NCBI RefSeq assembly: GCF_041260155.1
Contig: NC_091930.1
Coordinates: 41,372,096 to 41,436,095, forward strand
Length of the DNA stretch: 64,000 bases
From: Ptychodera flava
Taxonomy: Eukaryota; Hemichordata; Enteropneusta; Ptychoderidae
Direction: 5' to 3'
Both the position numbers and the translations under genes were made by a program. Of this stretch, positions 35,510-49,733 are shown in pieces. Under the pieces are notes generated by a model. That model was not told where the DNA came from. It saw only the letters and a list, made by a program, of their open reading frames with translations, and did not search any database. Position 1 is the first letter of the stretch, and each line of letters begins with the position of its first letter.

Positions 35510-36372
35510 CTACAGATGGGTATTGGTTGTAATTGAGTTAGAAGGAAAGAAAAGTGTAGAAATGTATATTCGCTGAACGAAAGTTATCCTATTCTCTTCC
35601 CTTATCCTCTCCTGTTTAGGAGATGATTTCGCCGAAGTAAACCCCGACGAACAGAAGCTGTCAACAAACAAGTAAAAATCATGATCAGAAACTTTCCTTT
35701 AACTCGGTATTTGAATCATCTCCGATAATTTCAACATCGTAATGTAAACCTCTGTTCAACAAGTTTAAGGTCAAAATGGTCTGATAAAAAGCAAGCGTGG
35801 TCTTGCCGTCACTTCATGGCGTCTGCAGATTCGGTATAACAAGGAGCAGCACGTGAGAACATAACACTTAAAATTATTTAACTGTAAATTTTCGTCTTGC
35901 TTTGTAGATTGTCAGAATTTTAATATGTTTTCCTGTGAACAGTTTTTTTTAATTTTATATTTATGCTATGCTCATTTCATGTGTAATTGATGAACAAAGT
36001 AGGGGTCAAAAGACTAAATTCGCCAAAATAATACACCGCTTTATGATCCTCTCTATTGATATATTACTATAATTTGAATTATCAATTTTCATACCTTTGA
36101 AATAAATTAATATATTTCAAAGTATCGAATTCATCTTACATTTTGAAAAAATGAGTGAATAAAAGATGGAAAAAAGCAATGCTGCAACTTGCTGAGTCTG
36201 AGTAGTAAAAGCTGTTGTCCTACAAGCGAAATGACAAATACCCAAGAGGCATTGTGATACTTGCTTGTCTGATTTCCTTTTTCTAAGATTTACGACACAT
36301 GAACGAGAGTTAGATATCTTACACCATGCACGGACATGTCTAATTCTAATAATAACCAGTAGCCGCATGATA

Positions 36373-36518
36373 TAAGGTTATTACAAAAATACCGGGATTT
36401 ATGTCCAAGTACATCGTGCAGCGGAGGTATTGTTCGAGACGCGTAGCGTCGAGGAAAATAGTACCGTTGAGTACGATGTACGAGGAAATAAATCCCGGTA
36501 TTTTGGGAATAACCTTAT
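36373..36518. mobile_element. Foldback element
   Basis: Outer arms AAGGTTATTAC...AAATACCGGGATTTA and TAAATCCCGGTATTTTGGGAATAACCTT (about 44 bp each) are inverted copies around a GC-rich centre (GAGACGCGTAGCGTCGAGG). Non-coding. Confidence 0.7.
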
Positions 36519-37124
36519 TACTATACACCTTTTTAGTCCAACATTACAAGAAAAAAGTTGAAATTAAGGCGTCTTTTGGATGCTCGTCGCGCACTGTACT
36601 GTGCGATCACGAGCAGACTGGGAACGTGTTGAGCGCGTATGCTAAGCGCGCAGAACGAAATTTAACCCGCGCTGCGCAATGCACACGGTAGAAATTGTAG
36701 GTCAGCAGCATAATTTCACTCGAATTCATAGGTTTTGGACTGACCACGATTTGATTTGGGTGTAAAGTTATCGGACTCCGCGTCTTCTGATACCGAAACT
36801 TACTGTACGACGAAACTCCATAGGTTAGAGACACAGGTGTATAATAGTAACCCATTATTATCCTAATGACGAATCACGTGATTATAGCCTTCACAAAATG
36901 GCGTCTCTCTCGGATGTTTGTTCAAGCAAAGCAAAACACGCCACTCTTTAAAAGCATTGCTGTACATGTATATTTTTACCTTGCCTGTAAAAATAGATAT
37001 GTACAGTTAAACATGTTTTTCTCAAAAGTAACTGCTATTTTAGGCGCTCAGAGTCTTTGTGAACAATTAACGAATGGCTAAATTGTCTTCATTAGCAGCC
37101 ATACGTTTGTTACTTTTCTCTAGG

Positions 37125-38950
37125 ATCTGTGGTTTGTTTAGTATACTGTTGTTGGTACATTGACCATGAAATCTGACACCCGAAACAGAATAAACTGAAA
37201 TGCCGATGTCATGGACCAAAAAGATTTTGTACTTACGTAGGAAGAGAAATGGTTTTTCACAGGCTTGGAAAAGTACATGCTAACTTGCCGAAAGACTTGA
37301 AGAGAACTGCAAGCAACAAGCAATGTAGGTCCCTTTAAACGAATCAGTAGCTGCGACATGAATATTCATGAGACCATATATGCTTCTGTTAAACTTTGCA
37401 AGGTGGGCACAGCCAAAAATGCGATATTTGCAAAGGAAATCAGGCCTTGGAATATGGCTTGACGACAGGAAACGAGAGAAAAAACGGAAGACGCAGAATG
37501 AGACTTGAGGCTGGTGGTGGTCGGCCTTCCCTCTGCCAAATTAGAAACGTTTATAACTGACTCCGGTGCCCCATTTTACAATTGAACCCGAACTCCTTTT
37601 TCTGCTGCGGTAAACACTCATCATACCTAATGAATATTCATTAACTAGCTATATCGTTCTGTTATGGCCGTATATGGCTGCAAATGTGTTTAAAAAGAAG
37701 AAAGCTAACGTAGTTTCCCTCTACAAAATACAGTCCTGACACGGCATTGTGAAAATGCATGGCATGCTTTCATAAACGAACCCATTTATATATCACAATG
37801 TTTCAGTGACAAAACAAGTTTTTTTCACTATTGTTTTGTCAAACTGCCAACAGTAATTCATCAAATTGTAATTTGATTTACGAGGATTTTCAGTTGAGCT
37901 CGACAACATGATGCCTTTGTTCACAACACAAGACGCAGCTTCAACTACGTATTAGGAATCGTTTTGGCAAACTACCAACACTCCTCGCGTGATCGTCATG
38001 TGAGTCCGCTTTTGTTCAAGAGAGGATTTAGTCAGAAATAGTTACAGGTTTCGTTGAAGGTAAACAAACTCGCCACTTCCCGCCCCTTGAGGTGATTTTC
38101 ATGATCGACAGGAAGTCTATTTTTGCCGACAGTGGAGCTCGTTGGAGTATAAATTGGTAAATAATATGAAGTAAATATCAGAAAGGCTATTGGACTGCTA
38201 CGTAATTCTTAATGTAGAAGACGCATACACACTGTTGAAGGAATCAAATGCGGAATCAGGTTAAAGCGGGATCGAGATATATCAGGCTGGGAGATTTCAC
38301 GCCAAGAGATCAAGCTGCAAAATATGAAACGTGGACGGAGTAGACATCGTGTGAAAAATAGTAGTTTAATTATGACAGGGACATTGCTAGTACAGTGTTG
38401 AGAGTGTCAACCTTCTCTGACCTTTTCACCTTGGATAGATGCCAACATAGCAGTTGGACGCAGTTGCCACAAGCCAGTCGATGTTGTCTTTTCCTCCTAA
38501 CAATTGAAACAATGCGGCTGGTATCGCATATTTATGGAGAACGTACAATACCATTACCAATACGCTATCTTCATCTACCCTAACTTCAAAACCAATGGAT
38601 GTGGTCTAGGCTAATCGACTCAATATCACCATATACATTGTGACAGCATTACCAGAGAACAAATCACTTGTATGTTTTATCCCATTGCGACAGTCGTAAG
38701 TGTAATAGACCCTGAACTCAATACAAAGCGTCTACGTCACCCTGTAGACTTTTTAAGTGTCTCAAGTTAGTCTGAAAAAATAAGTTTCTGTCCTAAACCA
38801 TTATGGGTCACGTTTGATTGAGTAAAGTCAAATCAACAAAACACCCAGCGTCTATGTAAATGAGAATTTCTACATCGCAAATTTGGCAAAATTATTTAAA
38901 TGCAGATAACAGTCTTACCAACTTTAATATTTTGCAGCTCCCTAACTCTG
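37125..38950. repeat. Tandem segmental duplication, copy A
   Basis: Aligns co-linearly with 39,350-41,070. Shared markers: GTACTTACGTAGGAAGAGAA, ACATGCTAAC, ATGGCTTGACGACAGG, a pair of ATGAATATTCAT palindromes, GTTATGGCCGTATRTGGCTG, and a block with CTACATCGCAAATT. Copies differ by many substitutions and indels, so the event is old. A minus-strand donor (CTACGTAAGTAC) is kept in both, but no frame is conserved. Confidence 0.65.
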
Positions 38951-39349
38951 TATGATTTTTGGTGGATGTGGGGCGAGTACTACGGTAAGGGTTGACTGCA
39001 GTGCATGGGCCGATCGGAACCCAGCCTGCTCCCACTATTTCATTCCGTGTCTAACAGTGTATATACAGACCATTCAGTTTGCGGTTTATCATAACATACG
39101 AAAACTGGGTTCTCACAAACTGTTAAATTTTGAACATTACGTCTCCACTGGATGCCAACCGACGCCCTATATAATATGTAAGGGACTTCAAGTGAACTCT
39201 GGCACAGATCATATTACGGTTAAACGATATTTTGCCATGTTAAACCATTCTTCTCTGTACTTAAAACCTGTCCGATTTTGATATCTGCACAATGGAATCA
39301 AATGTCCGCCATTTTGCTCTGAGAACCAGCGTACGTGCTCGTTTTCTCT

Positions 39350-41070
39350 GGGGTCTGTGGTTTGTTTTACTGTCGTTGGTACACTGAAAATGAAATTGAA
39401 ACCCGAACAGAATAAACGTAAAATGCCAATGTAAAGGACCACAATGCTTTTGTACTTACGTAGGAAGAGAAGTGATTTTTCACAGACTTGGAAAGTACAT
39501 GCTAACTCGCCGAAAGCCTTGAAGAGGACTGCAAGCGACAGGAGATCCCTGTCAACGAATGAGCAACCAATGCCGCATGAATGACATAAATATTCATTAG
39601 GCCATGCCTTATGTGAATGTTGAAAGGTAAAATCGTGTAGACAAAACATAAAAATGCGATATTTGCAACGGAACGCAAGCTTGGAATATGGCTTGACGAC
39701 AGGTAACAAGAGAAAATACGAAAGACTGAGAATGCGATTTGAGGTGGGTTGTGGTTTGCCTTCCGTTATTTCTGTCAAATTGGAAACGTTTGTTTATTCC
39801 CGACTTAAATACCCCTTTTACGATTTAACCCGAACTCCTTTTTCCTGCAATGGTAAACACTCATCTACCTCATGAATATTTATTGACTAGTAATGCTCTT
39901 CTCTGTTATGGCCGTATGTGGCTGTAAATCTGTCGAGGAAAGAAGCAAGTTAAACTAGTTTCCCTCAACAAAATACAGTCCTGACACGGCATTCTGCAAA
40001 TGCAGGACACTCTTTCAATAAAAACCAACCCGTTTTGATTTGATTTACGCGTGCCCTTCGTTCATAACACCAGACATAGCTTCGCCTACTAAATTAGGAA
40101 TTGCTTTGGCAAACTACCAACAGGCGTCGCGTGATCGTCCGCTTTTGTGCGAGACGATTTCGTTAGAAATAGTAAAATTATTTAGTTGAAGGTAAACAAA
40201 ACTCGACATCGCCCGCCCCTTTAGTTGACCTGTAACTCTATTTTTGCCGACAATGAAGCTCGATCGTTGCTGTATAAATAGGTAAATACATGTAATATGA
40301 AGTAAACACGTGAACTTCTGTTGGGATACTATACATAGGAGAGATAAATTGAGCAAGACGCATAACTGGTACAAGAATCACGGAGTCCTGTGTTTTCAAA
40401 TTTTACAATTAAACACGAGGTCTACATATATAAGGTAGAGAGATCAGGTGCCTAAAGATCCAGCAGCAAATCAAAGATGAACCAGTGGACGCAGTAGTGT
40501 TACGGTTGACATCGTGTGAAAACTAGTCGTTTCATTACATCGGGGATCATCGCTAGTACAGCATTTAGAATGTCAACCTTCCTTAAGCAGATATCATTCA
40601 TAGCAATTGCATGTCGTTGCCATCAGCCCTCTGTCTCGTCTTAATGACTGAAATAATGTCATTGCCGGTTTTATATTGTCTGCACAATATCATTACCATG
40701 CAATAAACTATCTTCAACTAGGATGTCCACCTTCTAAAATTAATTGATGTGGCCTGGGCTATTCCACTCAACGTTATCGTAGGCATGATTGGATTACCAG
40801 AGAACCCACTATCGGTATGTTTTATCGTATTACTGCAGCTTTAAGTAATAGTCCCTGGATACAATAACCAGGCGTACGTCATCCTTTAGCCTTTTTATGT
40901 TCTCAGGCAAAAACTCTCGGTACGAGACCATTCTGGGCCACATCTGATTAAGTAACATCAAACTTATAGGTCAATATCCATGAAAGAGCTCTACATCGCA
41001 AATTCAGCCAAATTAGTTTTGCACGCGTAGTACTGACAATATTCCTACCACGTTAATAATTTTTTGCTCC
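39350..41070. repeat. Tandem segmental duplication, copy B
   Basis: Second copy of the unit described at 37,125-38,950, offset by about 2.2 kb and same orientation. Could represent duplicated 5' exon/promoter regions on the minus strand, because the only conserved gene-like signal is the splice donor. Confidence 0.6.
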
Positions 41071-41888
41071 AAGCTATCCGAGATACTTCCTGATATTTGC
41101 CCAAATTTTAACAGCAAAGCAATAAACCACGCAAAAGAGGGGCAACTAGCGTTCAGGACATATATACACAAGCGATATTAAGTTGTATGAACTGGTCAAA
41201 ATCGAGATATGAATCCGTTAGGTGGTTCATAGCTATCATAACTTATAACATGTTAAAGTTCGTGCATAAATTATGAAAAGGAATTGTTTTCTTACTGTTT
41301 GCTCGCGCGTTTTTAAACCCTTCTATATTGCGAATATAACACGGCCATTTTCATGTTTCTACCACGTAGCTGTATACGCATTTGTACTATCTATATACAA
41401 TCATGTACTAGTATGATAAAATGGAAAAAAAATGACATATGCCCATACACCAGATTTGTACAAAGCTGCATTACCCTAAAAACAGGCTTTCGTATAGTGC
41501 TACAGGGTGGATTCAAGACAGCGTTGGAAGTTAATGTTGAGGCCACCAAAGCTATTCATGTGGTATATGGTAATATTTACGGACCAGTTGAAGAGCAAAT
41601 CAGGGTAGTCATTTAAAATGATTAGACGCCCATGTCAAACAGCATAATATTTATAACACGTATGATGTGTAAACGCGTATCCGCTATCTATAATTACACC
41701 TTTTGGCGTGTTAAGCAGAAGGTGGTTTATTGATCAGCAATTCAAGTTGACAAACTGAATCTAAGCAACAGATTCTTGATAGCATCTGTTTCCTCTTGTG
41801 GTCAAAGATCTTATAAACAATTCTCCTGACAGCAAATAGAATAAAAGTGGCCAGAGCTCAGGTGTAAGTTCCGGGTCGAGAGTACCCC

Positions 41889-41891
<3 letters not shown>

Positions 41892-41983
<92 letters not shown>
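41892..41983. repeat. (GA)n microsatellite
   Basis: About 45 uninterrupted GA units. Confidence 0.97.
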
Positions 41984-41984
<1 letters not shown>

Positions 41985-44900
41985 CAATTCTTAAACACGA
42001 TTCTGCTGGTTTACTGTCCTTGTAATGCCTACAGAGGGCGCAATTTGTGTTGCATACATGTATATATGGATTTATTCTGCTTCAACATGAAGAGAGCAAA
42101 ACGGTTTTGGCGCCAGCCATAGAACATCATATTGAGAAGGTCAACCGATAAGACCTCAGGACGAAAAACACATGACAGAGCGTATCAGATTGTAAGCATT
42201 TATCAGGTGGCAAGTATCCTGGCAACCATGTTACGCTACACCTGCTGAGGAATTTGACGTTGTTTAGCTTACACAATAAATAACACAAGAATGTCCGTCA
42301 AACGGAAAAGTTAAGTTTAATGGTGTAAGGAAATTAGTAGGCTTTAGCCCATTTTAAATTGGGAGTTTGCTTGCTGGTTGTAAATCGTGAAGGTATGTCT
42401 GTGTAATCGGAAATGTCGACGAAAGACTTTGTATCGTGGAACTGAAAACATCGTTCCTGTATGACCCAAAATATAATTATTATGACAATGTAACCGTCTA
42501 CTTTGGTTGACATTTCTAAGACAGTCATGGTGCGCTGCATTGGTCACTCTCTAACAGTTTTCAAAAAGCATTGGTTTGTTGGCTGTCCCTGCTGTTATAG
42601 GGTCATCTCGTATAATCACAATAACACTCTATGCATATTTATAATATACTTTGCATAAGGGCACTTAAGGTCACTTAGATAAACCAATGAGTGAATGATT
42701 TCACGCTCTAGAACTTTTTTTGACCTTGAGCAAACATGGGAGTCATTGCAGGCGCAGTTCATCATGTGTGCATGCATTCTATCCGTTGGTGTTGTAAATT
42801 GTCTGGATATTCAAACCCCATCTTGCGCCCAAGTTTTCGCGCCGCAAGTCAACAAGTTGTTATTTGTCGACTACTTGCGCAAACAAATTGTAGTGACTGA
42901 GGTCAAAAGGCAACACAACCGGACGGTAAACAGGATACAAACGGATGTCCTGCATATACGCAAAAGAATGTGTGGTTACACGAAAATCCCGCCTCCAATC
43001 CGGCTATCACCTCCTTGTCTCCTAGGCAAACCGTCAAATTGAATGTGCCCAACACTTGGTGAATTGGACCTGAAGAACACGAAAGCTAGATTCAACAATA
43101 CCTGTAACGGTATTTTCACAAATCAGAATGCCCCAAGGAAAGTGGTCTACGTATTTGAAAGCTGTTGACACGTAGTGTAAACATTTTCGAACATGTAAAC
43201 AATCGTCTTGTCTCAGAAAAAACAAAATGAAATATATATCTTATACAAATATCCTTAGAAAGTAAGTCTCCGAATAGCTATGAATAGTTATTCTATATAA
43301 ATGACATTTTTAGACTTTGAGTTGTAGATATTTCGAAGAGAACTTGACAAGCACAACAATTTGAAGTACCGCGCCCTGGAAAATATATTCCCTGCATTTA
43401 TTTTTCTGTCAAGACAGAACTCATTTCATTCATCGAAAACTGATGAAACAGTCTTCTTTACTTGAAATATAATATGTGAAACTGTATCATATTGTATATA
43501 CAAAACTGAAGATAGAACAGTCTTTGGAAAGTGGACAGTCTTTGGAAAGTGGCTTCATGTGAAAATGTTCTGCCTATGCCTTTGAACGAGTCCAAAAGAT
43601 TGTTGTTCAAAAAAATTATCCAATTTCGACATTTTCATAATGGCCTAGTCGAGCCTCTAGAAATTCCTCAGGAAGTATCCAAGCCAACGGTTCATGACAT
43701 ATCACAGAGCTAATGTACGTGAAAGTTGCAGCGGTTGTAAAAACACACCTGTTAATGAATAATGGGGTTTCTTCAACGGTCAATGAACTTTGAAAATGCA
43801 AACCTAAAGCTTTACAAAGGGATGAAAACTCGTTCTCTCCTCACACAATACCCATGAACCTTTGCGTTATTAACCGTCACCGGACTGTTTGAAATAATGG
43901 ATATCACACCGTGTCGCAAAAGAGCGACAAATGTCGGATAACTTTTAAAATTTATTAATTCCTTTACATGGAAACATTACTCTCGGACGTCTTGGCATGA
44001 AATGTAAGTTACAATTTTTTTCCCACATGGTAAATTAATTATCTTTATCCATTATATGTCTGATTACGTGTTTCATACCTCTTAAGACTTTTCCATTGAC
44101 TATCTGAATTCATATTTTCATATGACTTGCATCAAAAATAGCTCAAATGACGAACTTAACCGTGATATTACCACTATATTCAGTTTGCTTTCGTCAGAAC
44201 CTTGAAATCCATGGACAGTATTTTTTCACGAATCGTATACCATGTATAGTTAACAATATGCGACTGTGTGTCTTGGGCAAATTGCTTCGTGTTCACTCTG
44301 TGTCATGCCACCTAAAGGTTAACCTTTGACATATGACATGTCCATGTCACGATCGACCCCTGACCCAGTGTTATCAATCACCTGCTAAATAGCCATCAAG
44401 CAACTGATGCCAATACTTACATTCACATCATATGCGCATGCCTGCTCAATCGTTCAGAAAAGTTGATAGGACGGAAAATTCCATGATCAGCAAGAAAAAT
44501 TGGAAATCAATTTGGAAAAATAAAGAAAACGGGGAAAAATGATTTATGTTCTTCCCAAGGCCAAGCGCCGATCGATCAAACAGCAGGCCATTTGACACTC
44601 AAACACAGTAGAGTTTTCTATAATGCATCGCATATACTTTTATGAGGTCGAACGGAATAGGTAACGAGTTGCCGACCGAGTTTAACGCGTCAAACATACC
44701 TGATGTACTTTAACCACTCGCATCGCTTGACCGCGTAAAATGCAGCCATGTTACTCAGTCAAAGGGTTGTCTCTTTTGACTCTGCGTTTAGTGTGGTGGC
44801 CCACAAATTTGAATTATATTAGTGAAGGTACTAAGGAATTGTTCCAAAACAAAGGAATAGCACTAAAAAAGACGGTCACATTTGCTAAGAGACAACTTGT

Positions 44901-45350
44901 GCGGTCTCTTGGTTCAGAATATGTGCACGTTGCTTTCGATAAATGTTTGCTGGGTATCTTTTGACACTGCGTTGATAGTGAAGTACACAGATTGGATCCA
45001 AAATGATTTCAGGACGTTTTGAAGATACAATGAATTTTCCGGATTTTTGTGTAAAGTAGTTGTGCCGTTTACAAATTTATGAACTCAGATTTCGACTGGC
45101 CAGTGAATATGATCGTGTTCAGAGACCGCGATTTTGATATTCAGACAGAAGGTGATAATTGCATGCTCCAAATCCCCCTTGTGTGTATCAGATAGTGTAT
45201 ATCCCCTGATAAACTATCCTTTAAATGAGAAGGGCCAGCTAAGTATATAAAAATGACTGCTTCATCAGTAATCCCCCTTTTGTGCGCCCACGGTCCTGTA
45301 TCTTCCCGTTTACAGATCTTCATTGGCTACATGTCATGCAGTAGATGCCC
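41984..45350. other. No gene seen
   Basis: Several frames of 60-115 codons occur on both strands, but none has coding composition, splice signals or recognisable motifs. Confidence 0.45.
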
Positions 45351-45624
45351 ACATTAAAGGGCTGGTGAAAAGTAAAAATGAATTTTTTATTGCTTGTTTA
45401 TTTTGATGAATAAAATGGTCAGAAAAAGATCTGCATTGGAATTTTCAAAACTGCGTTCCCAGTTCCGAATAAAGGCCCTAGCGACGCCCTTGGCAACAAA
45501 GATACAAATCTTCGGTACACTTCGGCAAATGTCGGGTATGACGTAATTTACAGCACATTGACCGCCGGCGATATATTCACGTCAGTGCTTTTGTGTGCAT
45601 TCTCGAAATCCATCGTAAAAAGCT

Positions 45625-45870
45625 GTGACAGCGCCTAAGCGTTGTGTCGCTGCGCATTGTTCTCATTCAGTATCAAAATTGTTTCAATGGCCAAAGGATG
45701 AAGATCTGGCCAGAAAATGGACCAAATTTGTGAAAGCAAAGCGGGTTAATTTTACTCCTGTAGCCAAGCGCTGGCTCTGCATGGCAGGGCTTTGTGTTAC
45801 CGGCGTTATACGGGGAGGCCGTAATAACAGGTATTTTATACAAAGGCACAGACTTATTCTACCTGCAACT
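45625..45870 (+). pseudogene. THAP domain remnant (transposase N-terminus)
   Basis: The frame from 45,625 begins MTAPKRCVAAHC and continues SKLFQWPKDEDLARKWTKFV with KAKRVNF, the conserved C-x4-C, LF-x-WP and W-T-x-FV positions of a THAP zinc finger. The later Cys is present (RWLC), but the C-x2-H-F pair that completes the zinc site is not, and the frame ends soon after. It lies just inside the left end of a TTAA element, so it is read as a broken transposase rather than a host gene. Confidence 0.6.
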
Positions 45871-46276
45871 TAAAACTGATAGTGATTTGTAGCTCATTCT
45901 TTGCTATTTTTCATAGTATTTGGTAGCCGGTATCAGACAGTTCGTGTTTGTGTCGGCTACATAGACGATCTGCCCGGCGTTTTTAAAACAGACCCTGCCA
46001 TGCAAAGCTAGCCAGGCGCGTACATTTACTTCGCTACACACACTTCACTGACGATATTGTTTTCACGAAATACGATCATGAATTTTCCAGAAAGCAAGCC
46101 GTAATTTATAAGATTATCAATAAAACTAGTGATTGGCCAGACTATTTTGGTGTTGTAGTTCTACCCCACGAGTTCTACGTAACCGAAGATGTCGAACGAC
46201 TCAGACGACTGCAGTGCTTGCTTTCCAAGCATTTCTATGTGGCCAAAACCATGTGTTGCGCAATCGATCGTCTGAT

Positions 46277-46975
46277 CACAGAGTATCATAGACAGAGTGG
46301 CAACACTTGCATGCCTTTTGTTCCATGGTCGTCTCGGTAGACTATTGGCTTTTCATATTAAAATGAGCTTCAAAGGTGTTAAACTTTTTGGAGGCTTTGT
46401 TTGTGGTTGATAATTACACGAGATTATGCGAAACATACGACGAGATGGCATCGTACTGCCAGTCGCGTAGCAACCATAGTTACTTTGTGAGCTCTCAGGC
46501 CAGAAACACTGCTTCACGCCAATCAAAACATAACACGCCAGCAGTTTCATAAACATGTCCTTTCTGGACGCACGTGTAAAAGACGGTATGACTGACCGTA
46601 AACCATTCTGTAAAACCAGACAGTATCGATAAAAGACTTTCAAATTTGGTTCAAACACACTCATTATATATTCATAAAAATATGAGAGGAATTTTTAAAA
46701 CGGTAAAACCCACTTTCCTGAAGCTCAAAACACTCCCGTTTTTGCCAGCACATCAATTCCGATCAGCACCACACGACAAGAACAACACAAACTTTGTCGA
46801 ACATACTTTCGCTTAACAATTGGTGAAAATCCGAAAATTACCGAAGGGTGCATGGTCGGCACTCTTCGGAAAAGAGAGCCAAGAGCTTCGTGAGGCGAGG
46901 CAAACACGGATTGCTTACGTAACCGCTTCACGCCTTAAACAATAGGTGTTGCCACTCTGTCTATGATACTCTGTG
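46277..46975. mobile_element. Nested element with 30-bp perfect inverted repeats
   Basis: CACAGAGTATCATAGACAGA followed by GTGGCAACAC at 46,277-46,306 is repeated exactly in reverse complement at 46,946-46,975. The 640 bp between has no convincing coding sequence. It interrupts the Kolobok-like element. Confidence 0.75.
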
Positions 46976-48479
46976 GTCTGATGTACGTAGTCGTGGGGGT
47001 CATACCGTTCACACTTGACGATGTATTCAGTGTAGAAGTTAGAACAACAACAGACCTAAGCTTACATTGCCGAAGAAATAACTCTGTGAAAAATATCAGA
47101 AATTTACGGTTGAATTTAAAAACGTGTGCGGTACAACGATTCATTGAAAAAACGTATGTGCCGTTGGCTTGTGTAGCTCGGCACGGCGTGACCTTTGACA
47201 GTCGGTCAATCAACGTTTACAGATCGATGGGAATAATATAAAGTGAGATACTGAGTCATGATTATGGAGACCACAATTTTCCACGTCTTATATGGGCTCT
47301 GAATCTCACGTCAAAACTATGTCAAAGATTAGAAGTTTTCAGGCGTACATGATTCGAAAACACCGCAGCTCGCGCACTGTCTTGCAACAGATCATACAAT
47401 GATACACAGATACATTTCCACAGGTTTCTAGCTGTTTCGGCACTTGTAGGTTTTAGCCCAAATTGTTTCGGCCGGTAATGTTCACAACCCCGGTTTGTTC
47501 GGCGATGACAGCCTAGCCTTTTCGGCCTTTATCAGCGGCGCAGCCCATATCGTTTTGTCAGGACTGACATGGAAGACAGTACGATAATACCACGGCGCGG
47601 CGGTACCAGAAGAGTTCTACCTCTATGGATAATATACGGACAGTGCCAGTGGGCGTTTAGTCAGTAGGACTAACATAACAGTGGAGCCAGCGAGCGTTTT
47701 GTCAGTATGACTGACACAATTTGATAGAGACCTACAGCTGCCATGTACAGCCCAAAATCTAGCTGTTGTTCGTCTTCTAACACTGTCTTGGTCGCGCTAC
47801 TCGACAGAAGTCGCCATCGTGTTCCATACATGTACAGATAGGCTGTGCTTTAAGTGACGTCACACTTCCGGGTTTGATTTTTTCGCGGGAAAATGTGACT
47901 AAGCTTCGGAAAACGCATTTTTCCCCCGAAAATGCGCACTTAAACAATTTTTCCGCCGTAAATTTTTTGCTTGTGCCTTTCCATGTATTATTTAACGAGT
48001 GAAAATCACATTTTCAGCGATTTCATTTTTACTCTTCACCAGCCCTTTAAATTTAAATACTCTAGACTTGTTAACCTTCAAAATTGTTCATAGACATGCG
48101 CCTGTTTATTTGGGAGATTTCGTAAATTAATACGAACCAGCCAGAGAACTTCGACCCAATGAGAATTTTACGTTTAACACTACTTCATGATAATGTCAAC
48201 AAGATATACGGTCGGAGAGCGTTTTCTGTTTGTGTGCCCACACTCTTGAATGACTTGTAGTTGGAAATCATGGCAGCTAGAAATGTTGACTGTTTTGAGT
48301 GCAATTGAAAACTTACTTTTATACTCAGTTTATTTGTAAATTTTTAGAGGCTTCCTTTGCTTTATTTTATTGTTTTCATCCAGTGACTTTGAGTTTTCTC
48401 TTTTTAACTTCATGAGTGGTTGTACTTTTAAAATTATTTACTTTTGTTCAGTTATGAACAATGAGCTAACACGTCAGTG

Positions 48480-48499
48480 AAGTGCATTCGCTTCAAAAT

Positions 48500-48561
<62 letters not shown>

Positions 48562-48578
48562 TAATAATAATAATAATA
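48480..48578. repeat. (TAA)n microsatellite
   Basis: About 28 TAA units with one AAAAATAA interruption. Confidence 0.95.
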
Positions 48579-49594
48579 CCTTTTTCCTCATATCAAAGCG
48601 CTATTTATTCAGGCTAATGGAATATGAATACAAATATTGAACAAATGTTTACAAGCAATTGTAAAAAAAATCATAAGCAAATATCTTACAAATTTTCACT
48701 ATTAACCTAACAATTTTCCATTACTTTTTGAATACTAATTAAAACTATCGACAATTAACCCCCTTATTGAACACAGGTGTGACCGTTATCATAAAGAAGA
48801 GGGAGAACTGTTTAAATGAGTATTGTAAACCGAATAAGAGCTTACAATATTTTCAACTAAATCAGTGAACATAAGTATACTAAAATTTTAAAATCCCCCC
48901 AAAAAATAGACGACATCAAATGATTAGCAATCAAAATGAGAACAATGCACAAATGATAAACAACTGATATATGAGAAATTCAATGTATTAATGCATCGAC
49001 GTGAATATCTGAAGATGCATGGGACAATTTCCTAAATAATTGTAGATTACATATTACTATCATAATGATAAAACATCGAGCAAATTACAAATACTGGTAG
49101 CACAACTATAAAAAATAACAGGATTGAAGCATAATGTCTACAAAGTTAGAAATCGATGAAGGCAACATAAAATCAGAATGATCTTTTAAATAAAAAAATT
49201 TTTTATGCCATAATTTTATGTTTTGAATTATTCTTTTAAGTAGATTTATCAATACTTCTTAATATACCGTTCTGAGAAACATTTGTTCTTAGTCGACAAA
49301 ATTAGGTATAATATGGAAATATACAGTACAGCAATCAATCTCATCAAGCATGGCACATGTTGTTTCCTTTTGATGATGAAATGCAGACAGAACGTGCGAA
49401 TTTCAAGGCTTGGGTGTTAGAAATTATTTCTTACAGTATATTGGTGGCGCAAATACAGCGAACTGATTGGTTATGACGTGAAAAGAACCGTGGTATATTC
49501 AGGATATGGCCGATTGCACAAGCGCAAGCTCGCGACAAGTTCAAATTTTGACGCTCCATGCCAGAATTTCAATATACTGTTATGATATAATTAG

Positions 49595-49730
49595 ATATTA
49601 TTCCCTAATATTTTTCTTCGTTCAGCGACGTAATGACCGTGTCACCACGAGTCGAAGACGAGTGGTGACACGGTCATTACGTTACGAGTATTTTCCGAGC
49701 TGAACGAAGAAAAATATTAGGGAATAATAT
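49595..49730. mobile_element. Strong foldback hairpin
   Basis: The outer arms ATATTATTCCCTAATATTTT...TTCGTTCAG and the reverse complement CTGAACGAAGAAAAATATTA... match over 31 bases; an inner stem CGTAATGACCGTGTCACCAC pairs with its exact reverse complement ending near 49,681. No reading frame. Confidence 0.85.
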
Positions 49731-49733
49731 ACT

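Larger units (their letters stand above)
45354..48050. mobile_element. 2.7-kb TTAA-bounded element, Kolobok-like, decayed
   Basis: TTAAAGGGCTGGTGAAAAGT at the left end pairs with the reverse complement of the right end (TTAAAGGGCTGGTGAAGAGT), continuing with AAAAATGAA. TTAA is at both borders. Inside, at 45,625-45,800, is the start of a THAP zinc-finger. TTAA targets plus a THAP domain are the combination known from Kolobok transposases. No full transposase remains; a second inverted-repeat element (46,277-46,975) is inserted in it. Confidence 0.65.

Noticed and set aside
39209-39778. 189-codon minus-strand frame
   Set aside because: Not conserved as a frame in the duplicated copy at about 37.1 kb, and no known motif; only a splice donor inside is shared.
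45625-45870. THAP protein as a host gene
   Set aside because: The zinc site is incomplete and the frame lies inside a TTAA-bounded transposon.
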